Origin: an uncultured Lachnospiraceae bacterium
Lineage (GTDB): Bacteria; Bacillota; Clostridia; Lachnospirales; Lachnospiraceae
Direction of reading: 5' to 3'
Assembly (NCBI GenBank): GCA_905236365.1
Contig: CAJOPP010000203.1
Coordinates: 1-5,878 of the forward strand
DNA length: 5,878 nucleotides
Each line of letters begins with the position of its first letter. The stretch's first letter is position 1. Below are positions 1 to 5,712 of the stretch, in pieces. The position numbers were made by a program, and so were the translations under genes. The notes beneath the pieces are model-generated. The model made no database searches, was not told the origin of the DNA, and saw nothing but the letters and a program-made list of their open reading frames with translations.

Positions 1-1
1 A

Positions 2-177
2 GGGATTTGCATATGAAATATGTCAGCATAGCTGACGCAAATCCCGCGCCAAGACTCGCGAGCGAGTCTTGAATTTACAATACGACAGGCATACTGGAAT
101 GTGCGTGAGAACTATGCCTGTCGCGTATCTATGAAGCATAGCTGAATGGATACGATCGCAGAACTTTTTATTTCTGC
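2..177. repeat. Array of five consecutive inverted repeats of unknown function
   Basis: Five perfect or near-perfect stems follow one another almost without gaps: 2-10 with 37-45 (GGGATTTGC/GCAAATCCC), 51-59 with 62-70 (AAGACTCGC/GCGAGTCTT), 83-93 with 113-123 (CGACAGGCATA/TATGCCTGTCG), 124-132 with 146-154 (CGTATC core, one G-T pair), and 158-163 with 172-177 (GCAGAA/TTCTGC). Inside the first stem lie two further small hairpins. No T-tract follows any stem on the + strand, so they are not simple terminators. No credible open reading frame is present. The array could be a palindromic extragenic repeat (REP/MITE-like), a structured RNA, or the downstream part of a larger element that starts before the window. 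I do not recognise a named family. Confidence 0.7.
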
Positions 178-197
178 ACATTATGAGCCGGAAACAG

Positions 198-219
198 CTT
201 TTTTGTGATGACAAAAGAG
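198..219. repeat. A/T-rich inverted repeat directly upstream of the ppx -35 box
   Basis: CTTTTTTGT (198-206) pairs with ACAAAAGAG (211-219) around a GATG loop, with one G-T pair. It ends one base before the TTGACT -35 box. The position would suit an operator or an UP-like A/T tract, but the repeat is weak and may be chance. Confidence 0.3.
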
Positions 220-220
220 G

Positions 221-250
221 TTGACTTGGGGGAGTTGAAAATTGTATATA
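221..250 (+). promoter_or_regulatory. Promoter of the ppx-ppk operon
   Basis: A -35 box TTGACT (221-226) and a -10 box TATATA (245-250) are separated by 18 bp, which fits a housekeeping sigma-A promoter. Transcription would start near 257-259, giving a short leader of about 20 nt before the ppx ATG. No Pho-box-like direct repeats are obvious beside it. Confidence 0.65.
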
Positions 251-262
251 TGTAATAGATAG

Positions 263-271
263 AAAGGGGTG
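263..271 (+). promoter_or_regulatory. Ribosome binding site that fixes the ppx start
   Basis: AAAGGGGTG lies five bases before ATG 277. An in-frame GTG at 271-273 would sit inside the Shine-Dalgarno sequence itself, so it cannot be the start. ATG 277 is therefore preferred. Confidence 0.75.
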
Positions 272-276
272 TGACA

Positions 277-1818
277 ATGGCTTATAAAACATTTGCAGCA
301 ATTGATGTAGGCTCAACTGATGTAACGATGAAGATATATGAAATTACGGCAAAAAAAGGATATCGACAGTTAGATTATGTCAGCAATATTATTGAGTTGG
401 GCTCCGGCACGTATGCAAATGGCTATATTTCCCAAAAATCAGTTGAAAAGTTATGTGATATTCTGAACCGTTTTTCTCAAAAAATGAGAGAATATGGTAC
501 AACGGAATACCGTGCATACGCGACAAGTGCTTTGCGGGAAGCCAAAAATAAAATGATGGTGTTGGATCAGTTAAAGCTTCGTACAGGAATCAAAGTGGAG
601 ATTCTTGGAAATTCCGAACATCGGTTTCTGATGTATAAAGGTCTTGCGGTCAAAACAGAAAATTTTGAGAAAATCGTAGAAAAAAATACTGCGATTGTAG
701 ATATTGGTGGGGGTAGCATTCAGATTTCCCTTATGAATAATCAAAAATTGACAGCTACGCAGAATATTTCCATTGGTGCATTGCGTGTAAGAGATCGTTT
801 GAAATCTTTCCGTGTAAATGTAGAACGCTTAGAGCGGGTTATGGAGGAGTATATTGCAAATGAGATCGATGCGTTCAAGCGATATTATATGGGTGAGAAA
901 GCACTGAAAAATATTATTGCCATCGGAGACGAAATAACGAGTCTGATTCGAATTGTTCCGGAATTAGGGATTAAGGATCACTTTGATGAGAGTCAGCTGA
1001 ATGCTGCTTTTGAGAAATTGATCAGTCGGAATCCATCGGATCTGGCAGCAGAGTATAAGATACCATATGAAAGAGCAACCTTGCTGTTGCCAGCAGCGAT
1101 GACCTATGGTATCTTTTTAAGACAGTCAAAGGCAGATCTGATCTGGACACCGAATGTTGATCTTTGTGACGGAATCATTGTAGATGAAATGGAAAAGACT
1201 AAGAAGCTGACATTCCATAGGAATTTCACGGATGATATCCGGTCATCCGTACAACAGATTGCAAAGCGGTATTATTGTAATAAAGATCATAATATCAATG
1301 TATCAAAGATAGCGGATATGATCTTTGAAAAGACGAAGAATATTCATGGACTGAAAGAAAAAGAACGATTGCAGCTGGAAATTTCGGCGATACTGCATGA
1401 TTGCGGTAAATTTATCAATTTGAATCAGGCATCGGACAATGGCTATACGATTATTCAGTCAACGGAAATTATAGGGTTATCTCAGAAAGAACGGGAGGAG
1501 ATTGCAAATATTGTAAAATATAATTCCATACCATTGCCGGATTATCAGGAATTGCAGGGAAAGATAGGGGATTGCAATTATATGACGATAGCAAAGCTGG
1601 TTGCCATTTTAAAGGTTGCCAATGCAATGGATCGTTCGCATAAACAAAAGGCGAATGCCTATCATATTGTGGTAAAAGATAAGAAGTTAGTCATTACGAT
1701 TGATACGTTGAATGACCTGACATTAGAAAGAGGACTTTTTGATGATAAGGCAGATTTCTTTGAACAGGTGTATGGTATCAAGCCAGTTTTAAAGCAAAAA
1801 GGAGCGCATGGCATATGA
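277..1818 (+). CDS. ppx: Exopolyphosphatase / Ppx-GppA family phosphatase with C-terminal HD domain
   Basis: This 513-residue protein belongs to the Ppx/GppA family of the actin-like ATPase fold. Family members release phosphate from the end of polyphosphate or hydrolyse pppGpp; the protein is cytosolic. Visible motifs are the first phosphate loop AIDVGS (8-13), ATSALREA (82-89), GNSEHR with candidate catalytic E114, the second phosphate loop DIGGGS (142-147), and DGII (298-301). An HD-type helical domain follows, with H338, H374-D375 in ILHDCGK, and a VANAMDRSH segment near 447-455, then a short C-terminal beta domain. The length matches two-domain Ppx enzymes. The usual glycine-rich G-x-x-G-T segment reads GDEITS (217-222), so nucleotide or phosphate handling may differ. 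The stop codon overlaps the ppk start, which supports a polyphosphate role over a purely pppGpp one. The family assignment is firm; exact substrate preference is inference. Confidence 0.9.
   Translation: MAYKTFAAIDVGSTDVTMKIYEITAKKGYRQLDYVSNIIELGSGTYANGYISQKSVEKLCDILNRFSQKMREYGTTEYRAYATSALREAKNKMMVLDQLKLRTGIKVEILGNSEHRFLMYKGLAVKTENFEKIVEKNTAIVDIGGGSIQISLMNNQKLTATQNISIGALRVRDRLKSFRVNVERLERVMEEYIANEIDAFKRYYMGEKALKNIIAIGDEITSLIRIVPELGIKDHFDESQLNAAFEKLISRNPSDLAAEYKIPYERATLLLPAAMTYGIFLRQSKADLIWTPNVDLCDGIIVDEMEKTKKLTFHRNFTDDIRSSVQQIAKRYYCNKDHNINVSKIADMIFEKTKNIHGLKEKERLQLEISAILHDCGKFINLNQASDNGYTIIQSTEIIGLSQKEREEIANIVKYNSIPLPDYQELQGKIGDCNYMTIAKLVAILKVANAMDRSHKQKANAYHIVVKDKKLVITIDTLNDLTLERGLFDDKADFFEQVYGIKPVLKQKGAHGI
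1799..1804 (+). promoter_or_regulatory. Ribosome binding site of ppk inside the ppx 3' end
   Basis: An AAGGAG-type sequence sits 10 bases before ATG 1815, within the last codons of ppx. Another ATG at 1808 is out of frame with ppk and is not its start. This site plus the ATGA overlap implies both independent loading and coupling to ppx translation. Confidence 0.75.
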
Positions 1819-3950
1819 AAGAAAAGAGTAAGTATTTGAAACCGGAATATCTGGAAAACAGAGAACTGTCATGGTTGCAATTTAACAGACGAATTCTTGC
1901 AGAGGCCAAGGATAAGAATAATTTATTGTTCGAAAAAATCAAATTTCTAAGTATTTCTGCCTCTAATTTGGATGAATTTTTTATGGTTCGTATTGCTTCC
2001 TTGATCGATATGGTGCATGCAGATTACACGAAGCAGGATATAGCCGGAATGACACCGAAAGAGCAGTTGGCAGCGATTCTTCCGGAAGCAAAAGAATTTA
2101 TGGCAGACCAGTATAAGACATTAAATCGTTCTCTGTTGCCGCAACTTGAAAAATGTGGTCTGTATCTTGTAAAACAGCATGAGGATCTGTCTGAGCAACA
2201 GGCAGAATTTGTAGATGAATATTTTCAAAAGAATGTATATCCGGTTCTGACCCCTATGGCTGTAGACCAGTCCAGACCATTTCCTCTTATTCAGAACCGG
2301 ACTCTGAATATTGGTGCACTGATCAAGGACAATAAAAAAGCAGATGTTGTGGATATTGCAACAGTACAGGTGCCTAGTGTTCTTCCGAGAATTGTACGGA
2401 TTCCTTCAGATAAAGAGGGAGAGACGGCAATCATTTTGTTAGAGGAAGTGATTGAACGTAATCTCGATAAATTATTCCTCAATTATACGATCCTGAGTGC
2501 TCATCCATATCGTGTTATGCGTAATGCGGATCTGTCCATTGATGAAGATGATGCTGCAGATCTGTTGAAAGAGATTGAGAAACAACTCCGGATGCGCCAG
2601 TGGGGGGAAGTAATCCGACTTGAGGTTGCGGACACTATGGATAAGCGGTTACAAAAGAAATTGATGGAACAGCTGAATGTGGATGAGAATTATCTATATA
2701 AGATAAAGGGGCCACTGGACTTGACTTTCCTGATGAAGGTGTACGGTTTAGACGGATTTGATGAATACAAACTTCCAAAATTTGTGCCGCAACGTGTTCC
2801 GGGATTGGATAGAGAACGTGGTATCTTTGAACAGATCAGAGAACATGATATTTTATTGCATCATCCGTATTATGAGTTTACGCCGGTTGTGGACTTTATT
2901 TCCCAGGCGGCAAATGATCCCAATGTATTAGCGATTAAACAGACGTTATACAGAGTAAGTGGGAATTCCCCGATTGTTGCATCTCTGGCGCGGGCGGCGG
3001 AGAACGGAAAGCAGGTTACTGTTTTAGTGGAGTTGAAAGCCAGATTTGATGAAGAAAATAATATCGGCTGGGCAAAAATGCTAGAGAAAGCCGGTTGTCA
3101 TGTAATCTATGGACTCGTAGGATTAAAGACCCATTCCAAGATTGCATTGGTCGTGAGAAAAGAAGAGGAGGGAATCAGGCGCTATGTACATTTAGGAACC
3201 GGAAACTACAACGATGTCACTGCAAAGCAATATACCGATATGGGACTGCTGACTTGTAATGATGCAATCGGAGAAGATGCAACCGCAGTCTTTAATATGT
3301 TATCCGGCTATTCGGAACCACCGGCATGGAACAAATTAATGGTGGCACCAATCTGGATGAAAGATCAGTTTCTGATGTTGATCAATCGTGAGCTTGATAA
3401 TGCCCAAAAGGGGAAAGAAGCAAGGATTGTTGCAAAGATGAATTCTTTATGTGATCCGGATATTATTGAAGCACTTTATAGAGCGAGTTCCGCAGGAGTA
3501 AAGATTGATCTGATTGTCAGAGGCATCTGTTGTCTCAAGGTCGGTATTCCGGAAATTTCCGAGAATATTCATGTCCGCTCCATAGTTGGCAATTTTCTCG
3601 AACATGCAAGAATCTTCTATTTCTACAATGGTGGATTTGAAGATGTGTACATGGGCAGTGCAGACTGGATGCCACGAAACCTGGACAAAAGAGTAGAGAT
3701 TACTTTCCCGGTTGAGGATGAGAATCTGAAACAGCAAGTGATCAGCATACTGAGATTACAGTTAGCAGATACATTAAAAGCACATATTTTGCAGCCGAAC
3801 GGGCGGGAATACGCAAAGCAGGATATGCGCGGTCTGGAAAAGATTGGATCTCAGAATGAATTCTGCAAACAGGCCATGCAAAAAAGAGTAAAGCCGGACG
3901 AAGCAGTAGTGAAGCATGTATTTGAACCAATTACAGGGAAGGATTATTAA
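1815..3950 (+). CDS. ppk: Polyphosphate kinase 1
   Basis: PPK1 reversibly transfers the terminal phosphate of ATP onto a growing polyphosphate chain through a phosphohistidine. The 711 residues match the family in length and order: N-terminal domain with NRELSWLQFNRR (15-26) and SNLDEFFMVR (from S50), a head domain to about residue 330, then the two phospholipase-D-like C domains. Key residues are present: R380 in LYR and R410 in ARF (metal/phosphate ligands), H440 in KTHSK and H459 in YVHLGTGN, 19 residues apart as in E. coli PPK (H435 and H454), and H597 in LEHARI. H440 is the expected autophosphorylation site. No signal peptide is seen. The start is set by the AGGAG site 10 bases upstream. 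ATG 1815 overlaps the ppx stop, so a polyphosphate-making and a polyphosphate-cutting enzyme are produced together. Everything points to an intact, active enzyme. Confidence 0.97.
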   Translation: MKEKSKYLKPEYLENRELSWLQFNRRILAEAKDKNNLLFEKIKFLSISASNLDEFFMVRIASLIDMVHADYTKQDIAGMTPKEQLAAILPEAKEFMADQYKTLNRSLLPQLEKCGLYLVKQHEDLSEQQAEFVDEYFQKNVYPVLTPMAVDQSRPFPLIQNRTLNIGALIKDNKKADVVDIATVQVPSVLPRIVRIPSDKEGETAIILLEEVIERNLDKLFLNYTILSAHPYRVMRNADLSIDEDDAADLLKEIEKQLRMRQWGEVIRLEVADTMDKRLQKKLMEQLNVDENYLYKIKGPLDLTFLMKVYGLDGFDEYKLPKFVPQRVPGLDRERGIFEQIREHDILLHHPYYEFTPVVDFISQAANDPNVLAIKQTLYRVSGNSPIVASLARAAENGKQVTVLVELKARFDEENNIGWAKMLEKAGCHVIYGLVGLKTHSKIALVVRKEEEGIRRYVHLGTGNYNDVTAKQYTDMGLLTCNDAIGEDATAVFNMLSGYSEPPAWNKLMVAPIWMKDQFLMLINRELDNAQKGKEARIVAKMNSLCDPDIIEALYRASSAGVKIDLIVRGICCLKVGIPEISENIHVRSIVGNFLEHARIFYFYNGGFEDVYMGSADWMPRNLDKRVEITFPVEDENLKQQVISILRLQLADTLKAHILQPNGREYAKQDMRGLEKIGSQNEFCKQAMQKRVKPDEAVVKHVFEPITGKDY

Positions 3951-4030
3951 ATTCCTGTTTGTTGGGGTGACCGCGGGGATGGATTGTGAGGCGAGTTTGG
4001 TTTGTTTTTGGTGGTGAGGGTTCTGTGTGG
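3951..4030 (+). other. G/T-rich spacer after ppk
   Basis: From about 3958 to 4030 the + strand is almost entirely G and T (only five C and six A in 73 bases by my count). No convincing hairpin-plus-T-tract terminator for the ppk transcript is visible here; the T-rich run near 4001-4010 has no good stem before it. Long minus-strand frames across this stretch are a by-product of the skew. Function unknown; some ppk transcripts may read through into the infC leader. Confidence 0.55.
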
Positions 4031-4036
4031 TATAAT
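4008..4036 (+). promoter_or_regulatory. Upstream promoter candidate (P1) for the infC operon
   Basis: TATAAT (4031-4036) is a perfect -10 box preceded by TGG, an extended -10 motif. A poor -35 match TTGGTG (4008-4013) lies 17 bp upstream. Transcripts would begin near 4043 and cover the whole second promoter and L20 leader. Confidence 0.55.
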
Positions 4037-4081
4037 CCTGTTCTTTGAAAACACGCTCTCGCTCCCTGTATAAAAAAGTAT

Positions 4082-4110
4082 TTGACATGGGGAAAAATAT
4101 GTGGTATAGT
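4082..4110 (+). promoter_or_regulatory. Main promoter (P2) for the infC-rpmI-rplT operon
   Basis: Consensus -35 TTGACA (4082-4087) and -10 TATAGT (4105-4110) are 17 bp apart, with an extended -10 TGG just before the hexamer. This is the strongest promoter in the window, as expected for translation genes. Transcription should begin around 4116-4118, at the GGTCGTG that opens the structured leader. Confidence 0.85.
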
Positions 4111-4115
4111 TAGAA

Positions 4116-4272
4116 GGTCGTGTGACAGAATAACGAAGCAGAGTATCCACTCTCACCTTAGCGCATGAGGCGACTCGGGTTAATTATTAGAAGAATATTT
4201 ATCAAGGGTTTGATTAAGTGATTGATCAATGATTTCTAATAAAAGTGGGTAGTTATGCTATCCACTTTTTTT
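4116..4272 (+). promoter_or_regulatory. L20-type attenuator leader of infC
   Basis: The leader carries several stems: AGAGT/ACTCT (4140-4144 with 4149-4153, ATCC loop), CCTTA/TGAGG (4156-4160 with 4166-4170, one G-T pair), possibly closed by GTCG/CGAC (4117-4120 with 4171-4174), a long-range stem TTATTAGAA/TTCTAATAA (4184-4192 with 4234-4242), and an intrinsic terminator at 4241-4272. TATCCACT at 4144-4151 is repeated exactly at 4259-4266, the terminator's 3' arm; the upstream copy can pair with AGTGGGTA (4244-4251) and so disrupt the terminator. In Bacillus subtilis ribosomal protein L20 represses this operon by promoting premature termination in the infC leader; position before infC-rpmI-rplT and layout match that system. 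The Rfam identity is from recollection and unverified. Confidence 0.8.
4241..4272 (+). terminator. Intrinsic terminator in the infC leader
   Basis: AAAAGTGGGTAG (4241-4252) pairs with CTATCCACTTTT (4258-4269) around a five-base TTATG loop, with one G-T pair, and runs into seven consecutive T (4266-4272). Its first bases overlap the 3' arm of the upstream long-range stem (to 4242), so the structures compete slightly. It lies upstream of infC and within the same transcript, so it must be conditional. Confidence 0.9.
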
Positions 4273-4417
4273 ATGCGAAAGCCTGGTATTAGTATTGTAC
4301 CTTTGTGAAATGTTGTAAGTGTATGATGCTGGTAGATGGGATAATGAGTGGGAAATTGAGGGGATTGGTTTGCAGGATGTCCACGTGCAGGCTATAGACA
4401 ATGAGAACATATAAGAT
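4273..4417 (+). other. Untranslated leader between attenuator and infC
   Basis: About 145 nt of transcribed spacer separates the terminator from the infC ribosome site. I see no convincing second promoter and no strong hairpin. A 24-codon frame at 4323-4397 has no Shine-Dalgarno sequence and is not called. Confidence 0.5.
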
Positions 4418-4422
4418 GGAGG
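4418..4422 (+). promoter_or_regulatory. Ribosome binding site that selects an ATT start for infC
   Basis: GGAGG is 9 bases before ATT 4432, an ideal distance. It is one base before ATG 4424 (out of frame, six codons then stop) and 21 bases before the in-frame ATG 4444, both poor distances. The spacing therefore favours ATT 4432. Confidence 0.8.
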
Positions 4423-4431
4423 TATGGAACC

Positions 4432-4938
4432 ATTAGCGAGTTAATGATTAATGAGCAGATTCGTGATAAGGAAGTCAGATTGATTGGTTCTGACGGAGAG
4501 CAGTTAGGAGTTATGTCCGCAAAGGATGCTATGAAGTTAGCGAGAGAAGCAGAGTTGGATTTGGTGAAGATTGCTCCGAATGCAAAGCCACCGGTATGTA
4601 AGATTATTGATTATGGAAAGTACCGTTATGAGCTTGCAAGAAAAGAGAAGGAAGCGAAGAAAAAACAGAAAACCATTGAGATCAAGGAGGTACGCTTGTC
4701 ACCGAATATTGATACGAATGATTTGAACACAAAGGTGAATCAGGCAAGAAAGTTCTTATCAAAAGGGGATAAGGTAAAGGTTACTTTACGTTTCCGTGGT
4801 AGAGAGCTTGCTCATGTAAATCAGAGCAAAGTAATTCTGGATGACTTTGCTGAGAAGCTTTCCGATGTTGCAGTAGTAGATAAGCCTGCGAAGTTTGAGG
4901 GAAGAAGTATGATAATGTTTTTATCGGAAAAACGTTAG
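4432..4938 (+). CDS. infC: Translation initiation factor IF-3, predicted AUU start
   Basis: IF3 binds the 30S subunit, keeps it apart from 50S and checks start codon and initiator tRNA. The product is 168 residues from ATT 4432 (164 from ATG 4444). It has the N-terminal domain with INEQIRDKEVRLI and the family signature KIIDYGKYRY (57-66), a charged helical linker, and the C-terminal domain with VTLRFRGRE (117-125) and a final FEGRSMIMFL segment. The start is read as ATT because GGAGG lies 9 bases before it; IF3 genes of E. coli and B. subtilis also start with AUU, which IF3 itself discriminates against, giving negative feedback. First gene of a three-gene operon with rpmI 91 bases downstream. 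The alternative is initiation at ATG 4444 with an overly long spacing. Confidence 0.95.
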   Translation: MSELMINEQIRDKEVRLIGSDGEQLGVMSAKDAMKLAREAELDLVKIAPNAKPPVCKIIDYGKYRYELARKEKEAKKKQKTIEIKEVRLSPNIDTNDLNTKVNQARKFLSKGDKVKVTLRFRGRELAHVNQSKVILDDFAEKLSDVAVVDKPAKFEGRSMIMFLSEKR

Positions 4939-4997
4939 TTTACATTCGCTTGTTTATAAGAGTGATTGTTGGAAAATATGATTGTAAACAAAGTTTA
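4938..4997 (+). repeat. Competing inverted repeats between infC and rpmI
   Basis: GTTTACA (4938-4944, starting at the last base of infC) can pair with TGTAAAC (4983-4989). The second arm also contains TAAAC (4985-4989), which can instead pair with GTTTA (4993-4997) across a three-base loop. The two folds exclude each other. Stems are short and A/T-rich, so a regulatory role for rpmI translation or RNA processing is only a possibility. Confidence 0.3.
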
Positions 4998-5029
4998 TGA
5001 TATAAGAGACATTTAAGGAGGAAATAGTA

Positions 5030-5227
5030 ATGCCGAAATTAAAGACAAACAGAGCCGCTGCTAAGCGCTTTACAAAAACAGGAACTGGTAAATTAAAGAG
5101 AAATAAAGCTTACAAGCGTCATATCTTAACCAAGAAGACAACCAAGAAGAAGAGAGATCTTAGAAAAGCAACTATGATGGATAAGACTAATGAGAAGGTA
5201 ATGAAGAAGATTTTACCTTATCTGTAA
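5030..5227 (+). CDS. rpmI: Large ribosomal subunit protein bL35
   Basis: This 65-residue, very basic protein has the classic L35 opening MPKLKTNRAAAKRF, a central Lys/Arg-rich KRNKAYKRHILTKKT stretch, and the C-terminal MKKILPYL. The length is typical. L35 is a 50S subunit protein whose basic chain is embedded in 23S rRNA. An AAGGAGG site eight bases upstream (5015-5021) sets the ATG start. It lies between infC and rplT, the conserved bacterial order; rplT follows after 29 bases. In Gram-positive relatives its expression follows the upstream L20-controlled attenuator. The identification is secure. Confidence 0.98.
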   Translation: MPKLKTNRAAAKRFTKTGTGKLKRNKAYKRHILTKKTTKKKRDLRKATMMDKTNEKVMKKILPYL

Positions 5228-5256
5228 GATTGGATGGAATTTAGGAGGAAATAGAA

Positions 5257-5613
5257 ATGGCAAGAGTTAAAGGCGGCGTAGGCGCAAAGAAGAGACATAA
5301 CAGAACATTAAAGCTCGCAAAGGGTTATAGAGGAGCAAGATCAAAGCAGTATAGAGTAGCAAAGCAGTCCGTTATGAGAGCACTTACTTCTTCATATGCA
5401 GGAAGAAAGCAGAGAAAGAGACAGTTCAGACGTTTATGGATTGCACGTATTAATGCAGCAGCAAGATTAAACGGTTTATCTTACAGTAAGTTTATGTATG
5501 GATTGAAGTTAGCAGGTGTGGATATGAATCGTAAGATGCTTGCTGAATTAGCTGTATCAGATGCAGAAGGTTTTGCAAAATTAGTAGAGGTAGCTAAGGC
5601 AAAACTTGCATAA
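5257..5613 (+). CDS. rplT: Large ribosomal subunit protein bL20
   Basis: The 118-residue protein is full-length L20, which binds 23S rRNA early in 50S assembly. Family features are the N-terminal MARVKGGVGAKKRHNR, AKGYRGARSKQYRVAKQ, RKRQFRRLWIARINAAAR, and the C-terminal globular part with GLSYSKFMYGLK and LAGVDMNRKMLAELA. The C-terminal domain is the part known to bind operator RNA in E. coli, so this protein is the likely effector for the leader at 4116-4272. AGGAGG (5243-5248) lies eight bases before the ATG, in a context (GGAGGAAATAG) nearly identical to that of rpmI, suggesting similar translation rates. It is the last gene of the operon. Confidence 0.98.
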   Translation: MARVKGGVGAKKRHNRTLKLAKGYRGARSKQYRVAKQSVMRALTSSYAGRKQRKRQFRRLWIARINAAARLNGLSYSKFMYGLKLAGVDMNRKMLAELAVSDAEGFAKLVEVAKAKLA

Positions 5614-5652
5614 TCAATCGTTTTTGAGAATTATAGTATTTTGTTAAAAGGG

Positions 5653-5712
5653 GAAGAGAACGAGAAGAATGGGATTAAGTGTAATTATTATGCTTAATCT
5701 CCGGCTCTCTTC
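5653..5712 (+). terminator. Long imperfect hairpin after rplT, possible terminator
   Basis: An inner stem GGGATTAAG/CTTAATCTC (5671-5679 with 5693-5701, one G-T pair) is capped by a 13-base loop, and an outer stem GAAGAGA/TCTCTTC (5653-5659 with 5706-5712) encloses it across an unequal internal loop. Its place at the operon end suits a terminator or 3' protective structure. However the following sequence is A-rich, with no run of T, so classic intrinsic termination is not supported. Confidence 0.4.

Noticed and set aside
23..316. Minus-strand 97-codon frame across the hairpin array
   Set aside because: It runs through the inverted repeats, the ppx promoter and the ppx start, and the translation shows no recognisable domain.
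2291..2482. Minus-strand frames inside ppk (2291-2482 and 3447-3737)
   Set aside because: Both lie opposite well-conserved PPK1 coding sequence and show no independent signals.
3964..3978. T-box-like string GGGGTGACCGCGGGG
   Set aside because: It resembles the conserved T-box bulge GGGTGGTACCGCG but lacks two bases. Only 13 bases separate it from the ppk stop, leaving no room for a specifier stem, and no terminator directly follows.
3774..4156. Minus-strand frames of 104 and 69 codons across the ppk end and the infC promoters
   Set aside because: The G/T skew of the + strand removes stop codons on the opposite strand. The frames overlap ppk coding sequence and promoter P2 and have no family features.
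4323..4397. 24-codon frame in the infC leader
   Set aside because: No ribosome binding site precedes it and the peptide has no recognisable features; probably chance.
4998..5006. Extended -10-like TGATATAAG before rpmI
   Set aside because: No -35 box at a suitable distance (the nearest, TTGTAA, is 13 bp away), so a separate rpmI promoter is not supported.
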